Under the pieces are notes generated by a model. The model was not told the DNA's origin. It did not search any database and saw only the letters and a list, made by a program, of their open reading frames with translations. Positions 26,019-35,397 of a stretch of DNA of 64,000 bases are shown one piece after another. Every line of letters begins with the position of its first letter. The stretch's first letter is position 1. Location of the stretch: NCBI GenBank assembly GCA_002840735.1, contig PHBY01000005.1:174459-238458 (forward strand), read 5' to 3'. The translations under genes and the position numbers were made by a program. This stretch comes from Chloroflexi bacterium HGW-Chloroflexi-2. GTDB lineage: Bacteria > Chloroflexota > Anaerolineae > Anaerolineales > Anaerolineaceae.

Positions 26019-27165
26019 GATTAGACTGCTTAATATTATTGGGACCCGTCCAGAAGCCGTAAAAATGTGCCCTGTGATCCAGGTCGCTCAATCACATCCT
26101 GATATTGAACCATATCTTTGTGTAACTGCCCAACATCGTCAGATGCTGGATCAGGTGTTAAGTGCATTTAACATTGCGCCAGATTTTGATTTAAATTTAA
26201 TGCAACCTGATCAGAGTCTGGCACAAATCACCGCATCCATTCTGCAAAACTTAGATCCAATTCTGAAAGAGATCAAACCGGATTGGATATTGGTGCAAGG
26301 TGACACCACCACAGTGATGACTTCCGCCCTGTTGGCATTTTATAATCGCATCAAAATAGGTCATGTGGAAGCCGGTTTACGCACGGGCGATAAGTGGCAA
26401 CCATTCCCGGAGGAAATCAATCGCAAAATTGCCGGGGTTGTAGCGGATTTACACCTTGCGCCTACAGAAGAAGCCAGACAAAATCTACTGAATGAAGGCG
26501 TAGAAGATTGGCGCATAGCCGTCACAGGAAATCCGGCTATTGATGCTTTACGTATCATCACTTCCCAACCATCACCTGATGCTGTTCAAAAGCTTTTTGA
26601 ACAGCATCACATTGGCCTTGGTCAAAAAAAACTGATCCTGGTAACAGCGCATCGCCGGGAGAATTTCGGCCAGCCAATCCTTGATATTTGTACTGCCTTG
26701 AAGACCTTAGCCGATCGCTATAAAAATCAATATCACATGATCTATCCGGTTCATCTCAACCCCAACATTCAGGAACCGGTTTATCGTCTGTTGGGAGATG
26801 TTGAAAATATAACCTTGCTGCCACCATTAGATTATCTGCCGATGGCACATTTGCTTAAGCATGCAGTCCTGGTGCTGACAGATAGTGGTGGTATTCAGGA
26901 AGAAGCAGCGGGATTGCATAAACCCGCACTCGTTTTGCGCGAGGTGACTGAACGCCCAGAAGGTGTTAAGGCAGGTGTTCTACGATTGGTTGGTACGGAC
27001 CCAGAAAGAATTGTTTCCAATGCTATTGAACTCCTCGAAGATAAAGCTGTTTATAAGCAGATGGCTCAGTCGAATAATCCATTTGGGGATGGGTATGCCG
27101 CCGAAAAGATCATTAATGCTTTGGTGAATATTCACTCAAATCTAAATTCCGAATTCCTTTGCTGA
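26011..27165 (+). CDS. wecB: UDP-N-acetylglucosamine 2-epimerase (non-hydrolysing)
   Basis: This 384-residue protein begins with the family hallmark LLNIIGTRPEAVKMCPV. Further signatures are QHRQMLDQVL, VQGDTTTVMTSALLAFY, IGHVEAGLRTGDKWQPFPEEINR, TAHRRENFGQP and LTDSGGIQEEAAGL. It interconverts UDP-GlcNAc and UDP-ManNAc. The frame extends upstream to 25936 inside wecC, but homology starts at the ATG 26011, which overlaps the wecC stop. Tight overlap indicates translational coupling. Substrate flow is from this enzyme to WecC and probably to the glycosyltransferase downstream. Confidence 0.96.
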   Translation: MTKIRLLNIIGTRPEAVKMCPVIQVAQSHPDIEPYLCVTAQHRQMLDQVLSAFNIAPDFDLNLMQPDQSLAQITASILQNLDPILKEIKPDWILVQGDTTTVMTSALLAFYNRIKIGHVEAGLRTGDKWQPFPEEINRKIAGVVADLHLAPTEEARQNLLNEGVEDWRIAVTGNPAIDALRIITSQPSPDAVQKLFEQHHIGLGQKKLILVTAHRRENFGQPILDICTALKTLADRYKNQYHMIYPVHLNPNIQEPVYRLLGDVENITLLPPLDYLPMAHLLKHAVLVLTDSGGIQEEAAGLHKPALVLREVTERPEGVKAGVLRLVGTDPERIVSNAIELLEDKAVYKQMAQSNNPFGDGYAAEKIINALVNIHSNLNSEFLC

Positions 27166-27185
27166 ATTAATTCAAAATCTCAAAC

Positions 27186-28232
27186 ATGCCAGATCAAACA
27201 TCTCCCGAAAATCTACAAAAAAGTATTGCCTTGATGCCAAAACTGGAAGGACTGGGAGGACCCACCTCTTTCCAGGCGAAATTGATCCAGGGCTTACATG
27301 CGAGAGGAATTCAAGCGCATTTTGATGCTTTGGATCCGGCGGTAAAGACAATTCTGGTTGTTGGAGGGACAAAACACTTACTATCCATCTGGCAAGCCCG
27401 CCGTAGAGAGATTCGCATTGTTCAGCGTTTGAATGGAATGAATTGGATACATCGCAAACAAAAGACCGGCATCAAACATTACCTGCGCAGCGAATATGGC
27501 AATCTCATCCTCTCCACTATTCGAAAACACATGGCAGATGCCATTATCTACCAATCCCAGTTTGCCCGATCCTGGTGGCAGACAGCCTATGGGCGCGCCA
27601 ACGTTGAGTCTACTGTCATTTACAATGGGGTTGACTTAGAAACCTATCATCCAGAAGGGTTTCATCATCGTCCGGAAGATCATTTTCGGATTTTGTTGGT
27701 AGAAGGACATTTAGGTCAGGGTAATGAATCCGGGTTACTGAATGCCATTCAACTGGTGGAAACCCTGCAATCACGCTTTTCACAACCCATTGAACTGATG
27801 GTAGCTGGTAAAGTTCCACAGGGCATCATCGACAAAGTCTCGCACACTACCAGTATCTGGCTGACCTGGGCTGGCGTCATTTCGCGTGATGAAATTCCCA
27901 TTTTAGATCGATCCGCTCACCTGCTCTTTTCCGCGGACCTGAATGCTGCCTGTCCAAACGCGGTCATAGAAGCGCTGGCTTGTGGTTTGCCTGTGGTATC
28001 GTACGCCACTGGCTCGCTGCCCGAGATATTGGAAAATGACGCTGGCCGAACAGCTCCTTACGGCAGTAATTATTGGGAGCTGGAACCTCCAGATGTTACC
28101 GCTCTTGCAGATGCAGCCACGGAAGTATTGAACAATCTTGATCACTTCCGAAGAAAAGCAAGAGAACAGGCTTTGAAAATGTTCAGCCTGGATAATATGG
28201 TGGAAGAATATTTAAAAATATTGCTTCCTTAA
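27186..28232 (+). CDS. GT4-type glycosyltransferase
   Basis: This 348-residue protein has the two-domain GT-B layout of family GT4. The N-terminal acceptor domain opens with LEGLGGPTSFQAKLIQGLH, and the linker contains VIYNGVDLETYHPEG. The C-terminal nucleotide-sugar domain contains the ACPNAVIEALACGLPVVSYATGSLPEIL segment with the E-x7-E-like motif of retaining GT4 enzymes. It is likely cytoplasmic or membrane-peripheral and transfers a sugar to a lipid-linked or polymer acceptor. It lies 20 bases after wecB without a strong ribosome binding site. Context suggests ManNAc or ManNAcA use, but the donor is not provable from sequence. Confidence 0.9.
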   Translation: MPDQTSPENLQKSIALMPKLEGLGGPTSFQAKLIQGLHARGIQAHFDALDPAVKTILVVGGTKHLLSIWQARRREIRIVQRLNGMNWIHRKQKTGIKHYLRSEYGNLILSTIRKHMADAIIYQSQFARSWWQTAYGRANVESTVIYNGVDLETYHPEGFHHRPEDHFRILLVEGHLGQGNESGLLNAIQLVETLQSRFSQPIELMVAGKVPQGIIDKVSHTTSIWLTWAGVISRDEIPILDRSAHLLFSADLNAACPNAVIEALACGLPVVSYATGSLPEILENDAGRTAPYGSNYWELEPPDVTALADAATEVLNNLDHFRRKAREQALKMFSLDNMVEEYLKILLP

Positions 28233-28255
28233 TACAGCAACTGTTGGGTTAATAT

Positions 28256-28780
28256 TTACTCGTGTCCCCCACCCTGCATCATAACAACATCAGGTCCACG
28301 GTTAATCTCCCAGGGATAAAGAATATGCGCATCAGTAATTGCAGCAAAATAATCCGGCCGCACATTCCCAAATAAATTTCGATAGGGATTAAAATGCAAA
28401 ACACAGGTATATGGTTGCCCGCCAGCACTAACAACACGGTTTCGTACCGCGGTGATAGTCCGGCCTGATCCCCAGACATCATCCACCACCAGAACACGTT
28501 TACCATTGAGTATTGTGTCATCCGGAAATTGGACAAATTTTGGCCATGCCAATAAACGCCCTTTTTTCCGTTCATCTTCCAATTGCATTTCATTAGGAAA
28601 GTCTACAGCAGCGGTGAGAATTGTGTCCAATTGCAAAGCTTCAGAAATTAGTCCACCTGGAATAATACCGCCATGTGTTACCATGACCATGGCATCGAAT
28701 TCTGTTTCGAATTGAGGAATGAGATGGTCAATCAATTGATCAACATCATTCCATGTCAGAATTTCTTTCCTTTGCATCAT
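28256..28780 (-). CDS. Phosphoribosyltransferase-domain protein
   Basis: This 174-residue type I PRTase has the PRPP-binding signature VLVVDDVWGSGRTITAVRNRV (positions about 94-114 of the protein) and an N-terminal loop MVMVTHGGIIPGGLISEAL. The hood differs from standard hpt and apt enzymes, and it resembles the short xanthine/guanine PRTase-like or regulatory group (PF00156). The base it uses cannot be assigned. The start is a double ATG (28780/28777) with a weak ribosome binding site. It converges on the glycosyltransferase gene with only 23 bases between stops. Confidence 0.85.
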   Translation of the reverse strand: MMQRKEILTWNDVDQLIDHLIPQFETEFDAMVMVTHGGIIPGGLISEALQLDTILTAAVDFPNEMQLEDERKKGRLLAWPKFVQFPDDTILNGKRVLVVDDVWGSGRTITAVRNRVVSAGGQPYTCVLHFNPYRNLFGNVRPDYFAAITDAHILYPWEINRGPDVVMMQGGGHE

Positions 28781-28845
28781 TTCGTCTATCCATTCATTAT
28801 AATTTGGCTTGATTATAGCATTTTATGCTCAAGCTTATGATTTAA

Positions 28846-30252
28846 TTATTCAAAATCAGGCAAAATGCCGGTTTCATCGTGTTTTTGGAGCGTATACCAG
28901 ATCGCTCCAATACCAATAAAAGAAACGAGAACACCCATAATCCAACCAAAAACAGGTATCGCACTCAAAATTATGTAGAGGATTATGCCTGCGATTAAAC
29001 TCCAGGCTTCCCTATTTTTAACTGCAAATTTGACTTTATTCAATAGGAAACCACCTGCCCAATAGGCAAGTACAAATTTACTGACATACATAGCCAGAAT
29101 TCCAAATAATGCCAGAGATAAAATGATCACCGCAATGCCGATAAGGAAAATAAAAATGCTGAGTTGATTGAGTGTGAAAACTCCCAGGAGAATAGCAATC
29201 AAACAGATGAGAATAAAGGCAACTAAAGCCCCCAGATAAATTACCAATGTGCTCAAAAAACCAACCCCCATCGAGTTGATCGGCTTACTGACTGCAATTT
29301 GAGAAGCTTCAGAAATGTATCTTTTTCCAAATTTCCAGCTAATGGCTGCAAATAACAAAAACCCAGCCAGCTGCCGAATCATTCTGAATATTCTTAAGAC
29401 AAAGGGATTTTTCCCGGTTACTTCTCCATCGGCATTAATCTGTGACGATTCTGGTGCCGCTATGTTTTCAACCACTCCCTGTAATGGTAGGTTACGCAAA
29501 TTTTCTTCCAGACTTTTAGCACTGGTATAAATCAATTGACCATTGATACTAGCCTGATCACCTACTACCAATCCAGGTGGTAATAAATCAGGAATATTCA
29601 ATTGTTGCATATAAGGCAACCAGATCCGGATACCTTCATCATCTCCACTGGCGTCAATAGCAATTTCTGCATTCCCTTTTATATCACCATATAGTTGAAC
29701 GGCAATAGCACTCACCCTCAAATTCTTTTCAACAGTTCCGTTGATAGAAATCTGATAGCAAACTGCGTATAAATTATCCTTTATTGTACTTACCTTCCAT
29801 TGATTTAAATGAAACCCGCCAAAAAAAAGATTTCCGCCAATATCTGTTTGAGGACTTAATTCTAATGTAGCCGCTGCCACCACCAGATTTCGATTCACAG
29901 GTGTTCGTATGACGACATTTTGTCCTGCCACAAATAAATTCCCAGCAATCCTGGCATTAGCTTCTATGGTTATACTTTTTCCTAGAAGATAAATATCATT
30001 GTCTATTTGTGCCCCAGATTGAATAACAATCTTTTCTCCGATGACAAAAAGCATTCCGTGAACATGACCGGCAATGAGAACTTCGCTACCCTGTAAGAAA
30101 AGGTCATCCATTACTTCTTCTCCAGGCCCCAGATTACTTTCAACGGATGGGTTTGCCGCATAGATTGTATGATTATTTACAATCAATAAAAATATAATGA
30201 TAATCATTAAAGAAATAATTTGAAATCTCTTCTGTGAGAATAATTTCTTCAT
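28846..30252 (-). CDS. Exported bactofilin-like beta-helix protein with C-terminal membrane domain
   Basis: This protein of about 468 residues has a signal peptide or anchor (residues 8-33). A beta-helical domain (about 45-260) follows, built of short repeats like VLIAGHVHGMLFVIGEKIVIQSGAQIDNDIYLLGKS cut into turns, as in polymer-forming bactofilins. The C-terminal part has about four TM segments (about 285-455). Bactofilins are normally cytoplasmic, so a signal sequence before the helix suggests an extracellular version fixed to the membrane. The frame can begin at a TTG (30255), but GGAGG is best placed for the ATG at 30252. It could shape or scaffold the envelope; this is inference from fold. 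Confidence 0.82.
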   Translation of the reverse strand: MKKLFSQKRFQIISLMIIIIFLLIVNNHTIYAANPSVESNLGPGEEVMDDLFLQGSEVLIAGHVHGMLFVIGEKIVIQSGAQIDNDIYLLGKSITIEANARIAGNLFVAGQNVVIRTPVNRNLVVAAATLELSPQTDIGGNLFFGGFHLNQWKVSTIKDNLYAVCYQISINGTVEKNLRVSAIAVQLYGDIKGNAEIAIDASGDDEGIRIWLPYMQQLNIPDLLPPGLVVGDQASINGQLIYTSAKSLEENLRNLPLQGVVENIAAPESSQINADGEVTGKNPFVLRIFRMIRQLAGFLLFAAISWKFGKRYISEASQIAVSKPINSMGVGFLSTLVIYLGALVAFILICLIAILLGVFTLNQLSIFIFLIGIAVIILSLALFGILAMYVSKFVLAYWAGGFLLNKVKFAVKNREAWSLIAGIILYIILSAIPVFGWIMGVLVSFIGIGAIWYTLQKHDETGILPDFE

Positions 30253-30344
30253 CAATCCTCCAGAATTTTTGTGGATATCTTCATTATATACATCCAGACC
30301 AGAAAATCACGAATTCTGGAAAAAATTTAAGGTTATTTTGTATC

Positions 30345-30427
30345 TTTCAATTAATCGTGGTAAGCGGGTGTTTTTGGCGTGCACCTGCACGCCAAAAACA
30401 CCCTACCGCTAATTATTGAGATGATAC
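30345..30427. repeat. Long palindromic repeat, copy 2
   Basis: The core at 30366-30403 is a perfect 17-bp inverted repeat (GGGTGTTTTTGGCGTGC and its complement) around loop ACCT. Its inner 16 bases are identical to the stem of copy 1. The flanks also match copy 1: TTTCAATTAATCG on the left and AATTATTGAGATGATAC on the right, again partly complementary to each other. It lies upstream of the bactofilin-like gene, between it and a small membrane protein gene. Confidence 0.85.
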
Positions 30428-30480
30428 GTTATTTTTTTATATCTGATTTCAGTGAGTTTTCTTGTTTGGTGGAAAATACT

Positions 30481-30804
30481 TTATACGTCCCGTATATTGA
30501 CAATTACGCCACCAATAATGATGACCGCCAATAAAGCACTTCCCAAAACGATCCCATCCGTTTGTCTATCACGCCTGGCAGGCAATATTTCTATTTCTTT
30601 GATCTTCTGAGAGTCATTTGTTGAATCAGTAACAACTGCCTGTTGTGTTTTCATTCGTAAAAGATCCACATTCTTTTGATGATCGACCACGGGATCCATC
30701 TCCACCCAGGTCATCGCAAAGCTGAAAAAAAGAGCGACAAATATGACGAACAAAAGTTGACGGTTGAACCAGGCAGGTTTGATAATTCTGGATTTTTTTA
30801 TCAT
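30481..30804 (-). CDS. Small two-TM protein of unknown function
   Basis: This 107-residue protein has TM segments at residues about 17-33 and 85-102, separated by a polar stretch (DPVVDHQKNVDLLRMKTQQA). It matches no family I know. Its ATG overlaps the stop of the preceding binding lipoprotein (ATGA), so it is the last member of the M42/lipoprotein operon and is probably translated by coupling. Confidence 0.7.
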   Translation of the reverse strand: MIKKSRIIKPAWFNRQLLFVIFVALFFSFAMTWVEMDPVVDHQKNVDLLRMKTQQAVVTDSTNDSQKIKEIEILPARRDRQTDGIVLGSALLAVIIIGGVIVNIRDV

Positions 30805-32162
30805 GGATTCCCGATGCGATCAATGATTGCCTGTGCCGCAAATGGGGCTGTCGTTTTACCAGAAAGCACCTGCACAAATTGATCCTGCATTACCAGTCCA
30901 ATAACATTAACAATTTCATTAGATGGCCGAATATGGGCTGATAAAGCTATTTGCCCTAAAGTGGTTCGTAAAGTTTGATCCTCAAACCCGATTAATGTGG
31001 AAGGCCTTACCGGCAAAACCCCCGCTAACGGTGTCCATTCAGTCAGGTAATCAGGTTCAACCAGGAACTCAGCCAATTCAACCGACAATTCATGTACCTG
31101 CGCCCTCGGATCTGTCAGACTCCAAACCCATCCATCAGCTAAAGTCGTTGGCGAATTATTAACTTCTGGAATAAACGTCATATTTGAATCCTCAGATGGA
31201 TCAGAAAGATGTCTGGTTAACCAGGTGATTACCCAGTTGCTGCGCAGTTCATTATAAGCCGTCCAGGCTTCAGAATCTTTTTGCATCTGGGTTAACCAAA
31301 GAGGAAAGACACCGGATTGTGCACCATCAGCATACAATTGATATAACCGGGTTAAAATTTCAAGTTCCAGAGGTGGAAGTCTCTGTGTGCTTTCCAAATC
31401 ACCCCCACTGGATAAATATAATGCAAGTGTCAATAATGATTGCGGATCCGCCGCAGGTAAAGAAATCGCTTCACCTCGTCTGATCAAGTCATTCCAGGTA
31501 TCGGGTGGTTCACCTACAATCGATGGCCTGTAAACCATCACCATGGCATCCCCGGCAAAGGGTAATCCGTAGGAACTTCCACCGATGACTGTCAATCGTT
31601 GGGCGTAATCATACCAATCCTGGTTATCAATCTCACTTGAATACATATCAAACGGAATGATTAAATTTCTTGAGACAGCTGTCTCCAGATCTGAACGAGG
31701 TAGGGCTACCAATGTTGGCATCGCTTGAGAGGCAGCTGCACTCGTGATCGTTAATGACTCCAATAAACCAGTAGCACCACTTACTGCTTTTACACGCACG
31801 GTTACAAAAACATCATCATGGCTGGCTTCAAATTCAGCGATTCTTTGTTTAAACAACACGCTTTCTGGGGTGTCTAATTGCGGATCAAATTGAGGTGGAA
31901 CCCATATAATCAGTTCAACAGCTCCTGATAAAGGTGGTGCGGTTGGCGTAACCGCCCCCACATCAGTGGATTCCACCGTCGGTGAGGTTGCCGTAGGTGT
32001 CTGTGTAATCGCTGGTGGCGGAACGATTTGCTCAACAATTTGACTGACCAATTCTCTGAAATCCAATTGAAATTCACAACCGCCAAGCAATACCACTGTT
32101 AGCAGGCTGATTGCTAAAAATAAATTTCTTAATTGGATCGAAAATGATTTTCTTAGTTTCAT
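30801..32162 (-). CDS. Extracellular solute-binding lipoprotein (sugar-type ABC binding protein)
   Basis: This 453-residue protein has a lipoprotein signal ending in VVLLGGC (Cys at about 29), then a Thr/Pro linker (about 48-75), then a type 1 extracellular solute-binding domain (ELIIWVPPQFDP, then FEASHDDVFVTVRVKA and GSSYGLPFAGDAMVMVYRPS). Such proteins capture ligands, often oligosaccharides, for ABC importers. No ABC permease or ATPase genes are nearby, so it is an orphan here. It overlaps M42 peptidase gene 1 upstream (ATGA) and the two-TM gene downstream (ATGA), tying it to peptide metabolism by position. Ligand unknown. Confidence 0.87.
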   Translation of the reverse strand: MKLRKSFSIQLRNLFLAISLLTVVLLGGCEFQLDFRELVSQIVEQIVPPPAITQTPTATSPTVESTDVGAVTPTAPPLSGAVELIIWVPPQFDPQLDTPESVLFKQRIAEFEASHDDVFVTVRVKAVSGATGLLESLTITSAAASQAMPTLVALPRSDLETAVSRNLIIPFDMYSSEIDNQDWYDYAQRLTVIGGSSYGLPFAGDAMVMVYRPSIVGEPPDTWNDLIRRGEAISLPAADPQSLLTLALYLSSGGDLESTQRLPPLELEILTRLYQLYADGAQSGVFPLWLTQMQKDSEAWTAYNELRSNWVITWLTRHLSDPSEDSNMTFIPEVNNSPTTLADGWVWSLTDPRAQVHELSVELAEFLVEPDYLTEWTPLAGVLPVRPSTLIGFEDQTLRTTLGQIALSAHIRPSNEIVNVIGLVMQDQFVQVLSGKTTAPFAAQAIIDRIGNP

Positions 32163-33157
32163 TCTAATTTAATAGTTTCACTTATGAACGCGGTTAATAA
32201 TTTTACTGCATTATTGAGATCATTGATATCCACCATTTCTGATGGTGTATGAACATACCGTGTCGGTACTGAAACACAACCAGCTGGCATACCTGCGCGA
32301 GAAATTTGCATGGCTTTTGCATCAGTTGTGCCACCCAATAATACTTCTAATTGATAAGGAATTTCATGTTTCTGTGCACATTGCACCATTGCATCCACAA
32401 CTTTTGGATCAGCCAACATGCCACCATCTTTTACTTTGATGGCTGGGCCTTTTCCCAATGCTACGTCCATTTTGATGCCACGTGGCGTATCGCCGGTCAT
32501 CGTGACGTCAGAAGCAATTCCCAAATCAGGATCAATAGAATATGCCGCGCTGGTTGCACCACGCAATCCTACCTCTTCCTGCGTGCTGAATACAAAATAC
32601 AATTCATGGGGGCTATTCTTAACGTTTTTCAATGTCTCAATGAGTACAGCAGCGCAAACTCGATCATCCATGGCTTTGGATACCAGGCGATTTCCTAGAT
32701 CTTCAAAAGGACGATCGAATGCAGCGACATCACCTATTTTTACCGGGCAATCTTCAACGCTCGTTGCCCCAACATCAATGTACATTGCTTCAATGGCGTG
32801 GACATGATTGGCATTTTCCAACATTTCTCCACCAATTACCCCTACAGTGCCATTCAGAAAACGGACACGACTGCCATAACAGGTATGAGGGCGCACACCG
32901 CCAATCGTGGTAAATCTCGCAAAGCCATTTTTGTCTACATGAGTAACCATGACGCCGATCTCATCAATATGGGCAGAAAGCATCACCTTGAGACCGCCCT
33001 CTTTCTTTTCGCCTTTCTTAACGATCAGATTACCCATGGCATCAACACTGATTTCATCAGCATACTTTTCTACCTCTGCACGAACCACCTCTCTAATCCT
33101 TGATTCATACCCTGATGGTCCAACCGTTTCTACCAATTTCTTAATCAATGATTTCAT
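32159..33157 (-). CDS. M42 family metallo-aminopeptidase (copy 1)
   Basis: This 332-residue protein carries the M42 motifs: LSAHIDEIGVMV (first His ligand), KAMDDRVCAAVL (bridging Asp), STQEEVGLRGA (catalytic Glu pair), SDVTMTGDTPRG (Asp ligand) and YVHTPSEMVD (last His ligand). The family forms large dodecameric aminopeptidases related to TET peptidases or cellulase-linked FrvX. All metal positions look intact. It is cytoplasmic and probably trims peptides. AGGAG precedes the ATG. It is followed by the binding lipoprotein with a four-base overlap, and preceded by two more M42 genes. Confidence 0.95.
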   Translation of the reverse strand: MKSLIKKLVETVGPSGYESRIREVVRAEVEKYADEISVDAMGNLIVKKGEKKEGGLKVMLSAHIDEIGVMVTHVDKNGFARFTTIGGVRPHTCYGSRVRFLNGTVGVIGGEMLENANHVHAIEAMYIDVGATSVEDCPVKIGDVAAFDRPFEDLGNRLVSKAMDDRVCAAVLIETLKNVKNSPHELYFVFSTQEEVGLRGATSAAYSIDPDLGIASDVTMTGDTPRGIKMDVALGKGPAIKVKDGGMLADPKVVDAMVQCAQKHEIPYQLEVLLGGTTDAKAMQISRAGMPAGCVSVPTRYVHTPSEMVDINDLNNAVKLLTAFISETIKLE

Positions 33158-33213
33158 TCTGTACTCCTGAAAGCGTATATTTTATTAAATGACCAATTAT
33201 TCGTTTATTGTAG

Positions 33214-34299
33214 TTACCGATCCACGGACAATATATCTCTGTTAAATTTGGCAAGACTGGCGAATATCAACTTCATTGTATTTTCCCAGTCCGCTTTCCG
33301 GGCTATCAATACTGCCGTATGAGCATAGCGTCCAGGAACTGAAATGGAAACGGAAGGAATGCCGCCACGCTGTTTGTGAATGGCTCCTGCATCGGTTCCA
33401 CCTTTCCCTGGTTGCCGGAATTGATAAGGAATTTTGAATTCATCGCCAACCTTAACAAGGTGGTTGATTAACCTTGGATCCGACAGGGTGCCTGCATCCA
33501 GTCGATAGATGGCTGGCCCGTGATTCAATTTAACATTGTATCGGCCATTTTCTTCCTCATCCCAAACCGGTAAATCATTGGCCGGTGTGGAATCCAGTAC
33601 AAAGGCAACCTCTGGATTCATGGAGTAGGCTGCAATGCGTGCTCCACGTAAACCGTTTTCTTCCTGAACGGTAAAAGCTGCCAATAACTCAATATTGTCA
33701 GGTGTATGTTTGACCAATTCTATTAACGTAGCCACACCCAGACGATCATCCAGCGCTTTACCCACCAGACTGGGACCCCAGGTTTCGAAACGCGTGCCAA
33801 AAGTTGCCCGATCTCCAACCTTACATTTTTTCGAATTTCCAGGACCCACATCGATCCGCAAGCTATCCAATGGGATTGGGTTTTTTCTTTCATCAGCAGT
33901 GGTCAGATGGATCGGTTTAGCACCGATGACACCGGGAAGTTTTTCTTTTCCAACCAGCACTGGTTTACCCACAAGCTGGCGATTATCGATGCCACCCACA
34001 ATCTCGAATTTAAATAGACCTTCACCCTCATCATCCACCAGCATGAAGCCAACTTCGTCCATGTGGGCTGCGATCATCACGCGAAGCGGGTCATCCACTT
34101 TGGCTTTTTTAGTCACCAATACATTTCCCAAAGCATCTATCCGAACATCATCAGCGAAGGCTTTGATTTCTTCCATGACAATACTGCGAACTTCGCCTTC
34201 GTCTCCAGACACAGAAACAGCATTGGAAAGTTTCTCTAATAATTGAATTTGTGCTTCTCCAATTTCAGGGATTTGACTTAAGATTTCATTATTCTTCAT
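33214..34299 (-). CDS. M42 family metallo-aminopeptidase (copy 2)
   Basis: This 361-residue M42 protein has IAAHMDEVGFML, KALDDRLGVATLIEL, TVQEENGLRGARIAAY and RYAHTAVLIA. All main metal-ligand positions are present, though the last motif is AHTAV rather than HTPSE. It differs substantially from copies 1 and 3, so the three probably have different peptide preferences. GAGGTGAAAG precedes the ATG. It overlaps the end of copy 3 by 11 bases and lies 56 bases before copy 1. Confidence 0.94.
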   Translation of the reverse strand: MKNNEILSQIPEIGEAQIQLLEKLSNAVSVSGDEGEVRSIVMEEIKAFADDVRIDALGNVLVTKKAKVDDPLRVMIAAHMDEVGFMLVDDEGEGLFKFEIVGGIDNRQLVGKPVLVGKEKLPGVIGAKPIHLTTADERKNPIPLDSLRIDVGPGNSKKCKVGDRATFGTRFETWGPSLVGKALDDRLGVATLIELVKHTPDNIELLAAFTVQEENGLRGARIAAYSMNPEVAFVLDSTPANDLPVWDEEENGRYNVKLNHGPAIYRLDAGTLSDPRLINHLVKVGDEFKIPYQFRQPGKGGTDAGAIHKQRGGIPSVSISVPGRYAHTAVLIARKADWENTMKLIFASLAKFNRDILSVDR

Positions 34300-35362
34300 C
34301 TTTCACCTCGTCCCAGGTTATCTTGTCCATAAAGTCAACCTCAAGTCGGACAATCGTTTCCGCTAACAAGCGTCCTGCCCGTTCCATATCTTTTAATGCA
34401 ATCATTTCTACCGGTGTGTGCATATACCTCAATGGAATTCCTATAACCATCGTCGGGAAACCTTCTGCTACTACCTGCATGGCATAGGCGTCTGTTCCCG
34501 AATGCCTGGGAACATATTCTTTTTGATAAGGAATCTCAAGTTGTTCAGCCACATCCAGGAATTTCTTGTGAATGTAAGGATGCGCGTTTGGTCCCCATGC
34601 CAGTGTTGGTCCTTTGGATAACCCAACAGTACGCCAATCATTTGCTCCAGGTCCTTTGGCAAAAGTAACATCAATGGCAACAGCAACCGTCGGATTGATT
34701 TCAAAGGGAGAGGTAAAACCACCACCCAAAGTTTCCTCTTCTTGAGCTGTAGCAACTGCCCATACATCCCAGGAATGCACCATGTGTTGTAATTCCTGTA
34801 AGCAATAGGTGATTGCAGCCACTGAAATACGGTTATCCAGGCTGTGTCCCACGATTGTCTTTCCCGAAAGCTCCATTGGTTCCTGAGCAAATGAAGCCAG
34901 GTCACCAATTCTGACCAGCTCATTCACTTCATCCTCTTCTAATCCGGTATCGATGAAGAGATGATCCATCCCTACCGATTTTCCTCGTTGGGCTGGTTCA
35001 AGTAAATAGTCAGGTGGCTGTACCACAAGACCTGGTAAATCTCTGCGGCCGTGAACAGTAACCCGCAAACCGGGCAAGATCCGTGGATCAACTCCACCAA
35101 CTTCGGTGAAACGCAACAGACCTTCTTGAATGCCAGTGACCATCAAACCGATGGCATCCATGTGGGCAGCCAACAAAATACTGGGTCGTGGTTCTGGCCC
35201 TGTCCCGCGCCTTAAAGCGTGCAGACTTCCGATAGGACTGACACTGATTTCATCTACTAATGGTTCCCAGGCAGCCCTGATCACTTCGCGTGCAGGGGAT
35301 TCATATCCGGATAAACCCGGTAGCGAGATCAGCTGTTTAAGTGTTTCTTTGAGTTCTGTCAT
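34289..35362 (-). CDS. M42 family metallo-aminopeptidase (copy 3, divergent motifs)
   Basis: This 357-residue member has LAAHMDAIGLMV where the family usually has AHxDE, and HSLDNRISVAAI where it usually has LDDR. The catalytic Glu pair (TAQEEETLGGG), AIDVTFAKGPG and MHTPVEMI are present. The likely metal ligands themselves (His, first Asp, Glu, Asp, His) remain, so activity is possible but altered. AAGGAAGG precedes the ATG. It is the first of the three peptidase genes and may lead an operon down to 30481. Confidence 0.92.
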   Translation of the reverse strand: MTELKETLKQLISLPGLSGYESPAREVIRAAWEPLVDEISVSPIGSLHALRRGTGPEPRPSILLAAHMDAIGLMVTGIQEGLLRFTEVGGVDPRILPGLRVTVHGRRDLPGLVVQPPDYLLEPAQRGKSVGMDHLFIDTGLEEDEVNELVRIGDLASFAQEPMELSGKTIVGHSLDNRISVAAITYCLQELQHMVHSWDVWAVATAQEEETLGGGFTSPFEINPTVAVAIDVTFAKGPGANDWRTVGLSKGPTLAWGPNAHPYIHKKFLDVAEQLEIPYQKEYVPRHSGTDAYAMQVVAEGFPTMVIGIPLRYMHTPVEMIALKDMERAGRLLAETIVRLEVDFMDKITWDEVKDEE

Positions 35363-35397
35363 AAGCCTTCCTTTTATCAGGTATTGTCATTCTTTGA

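Noticed and set aside
33695..34246. Open frame of 183 codons antisense to M42 gene 2
   Set aside because: Very Ser/Thr/Pro-rich translation typical of an antisense shadow; the M42 frame on the other strand has full motifs and a ribosome binding site.
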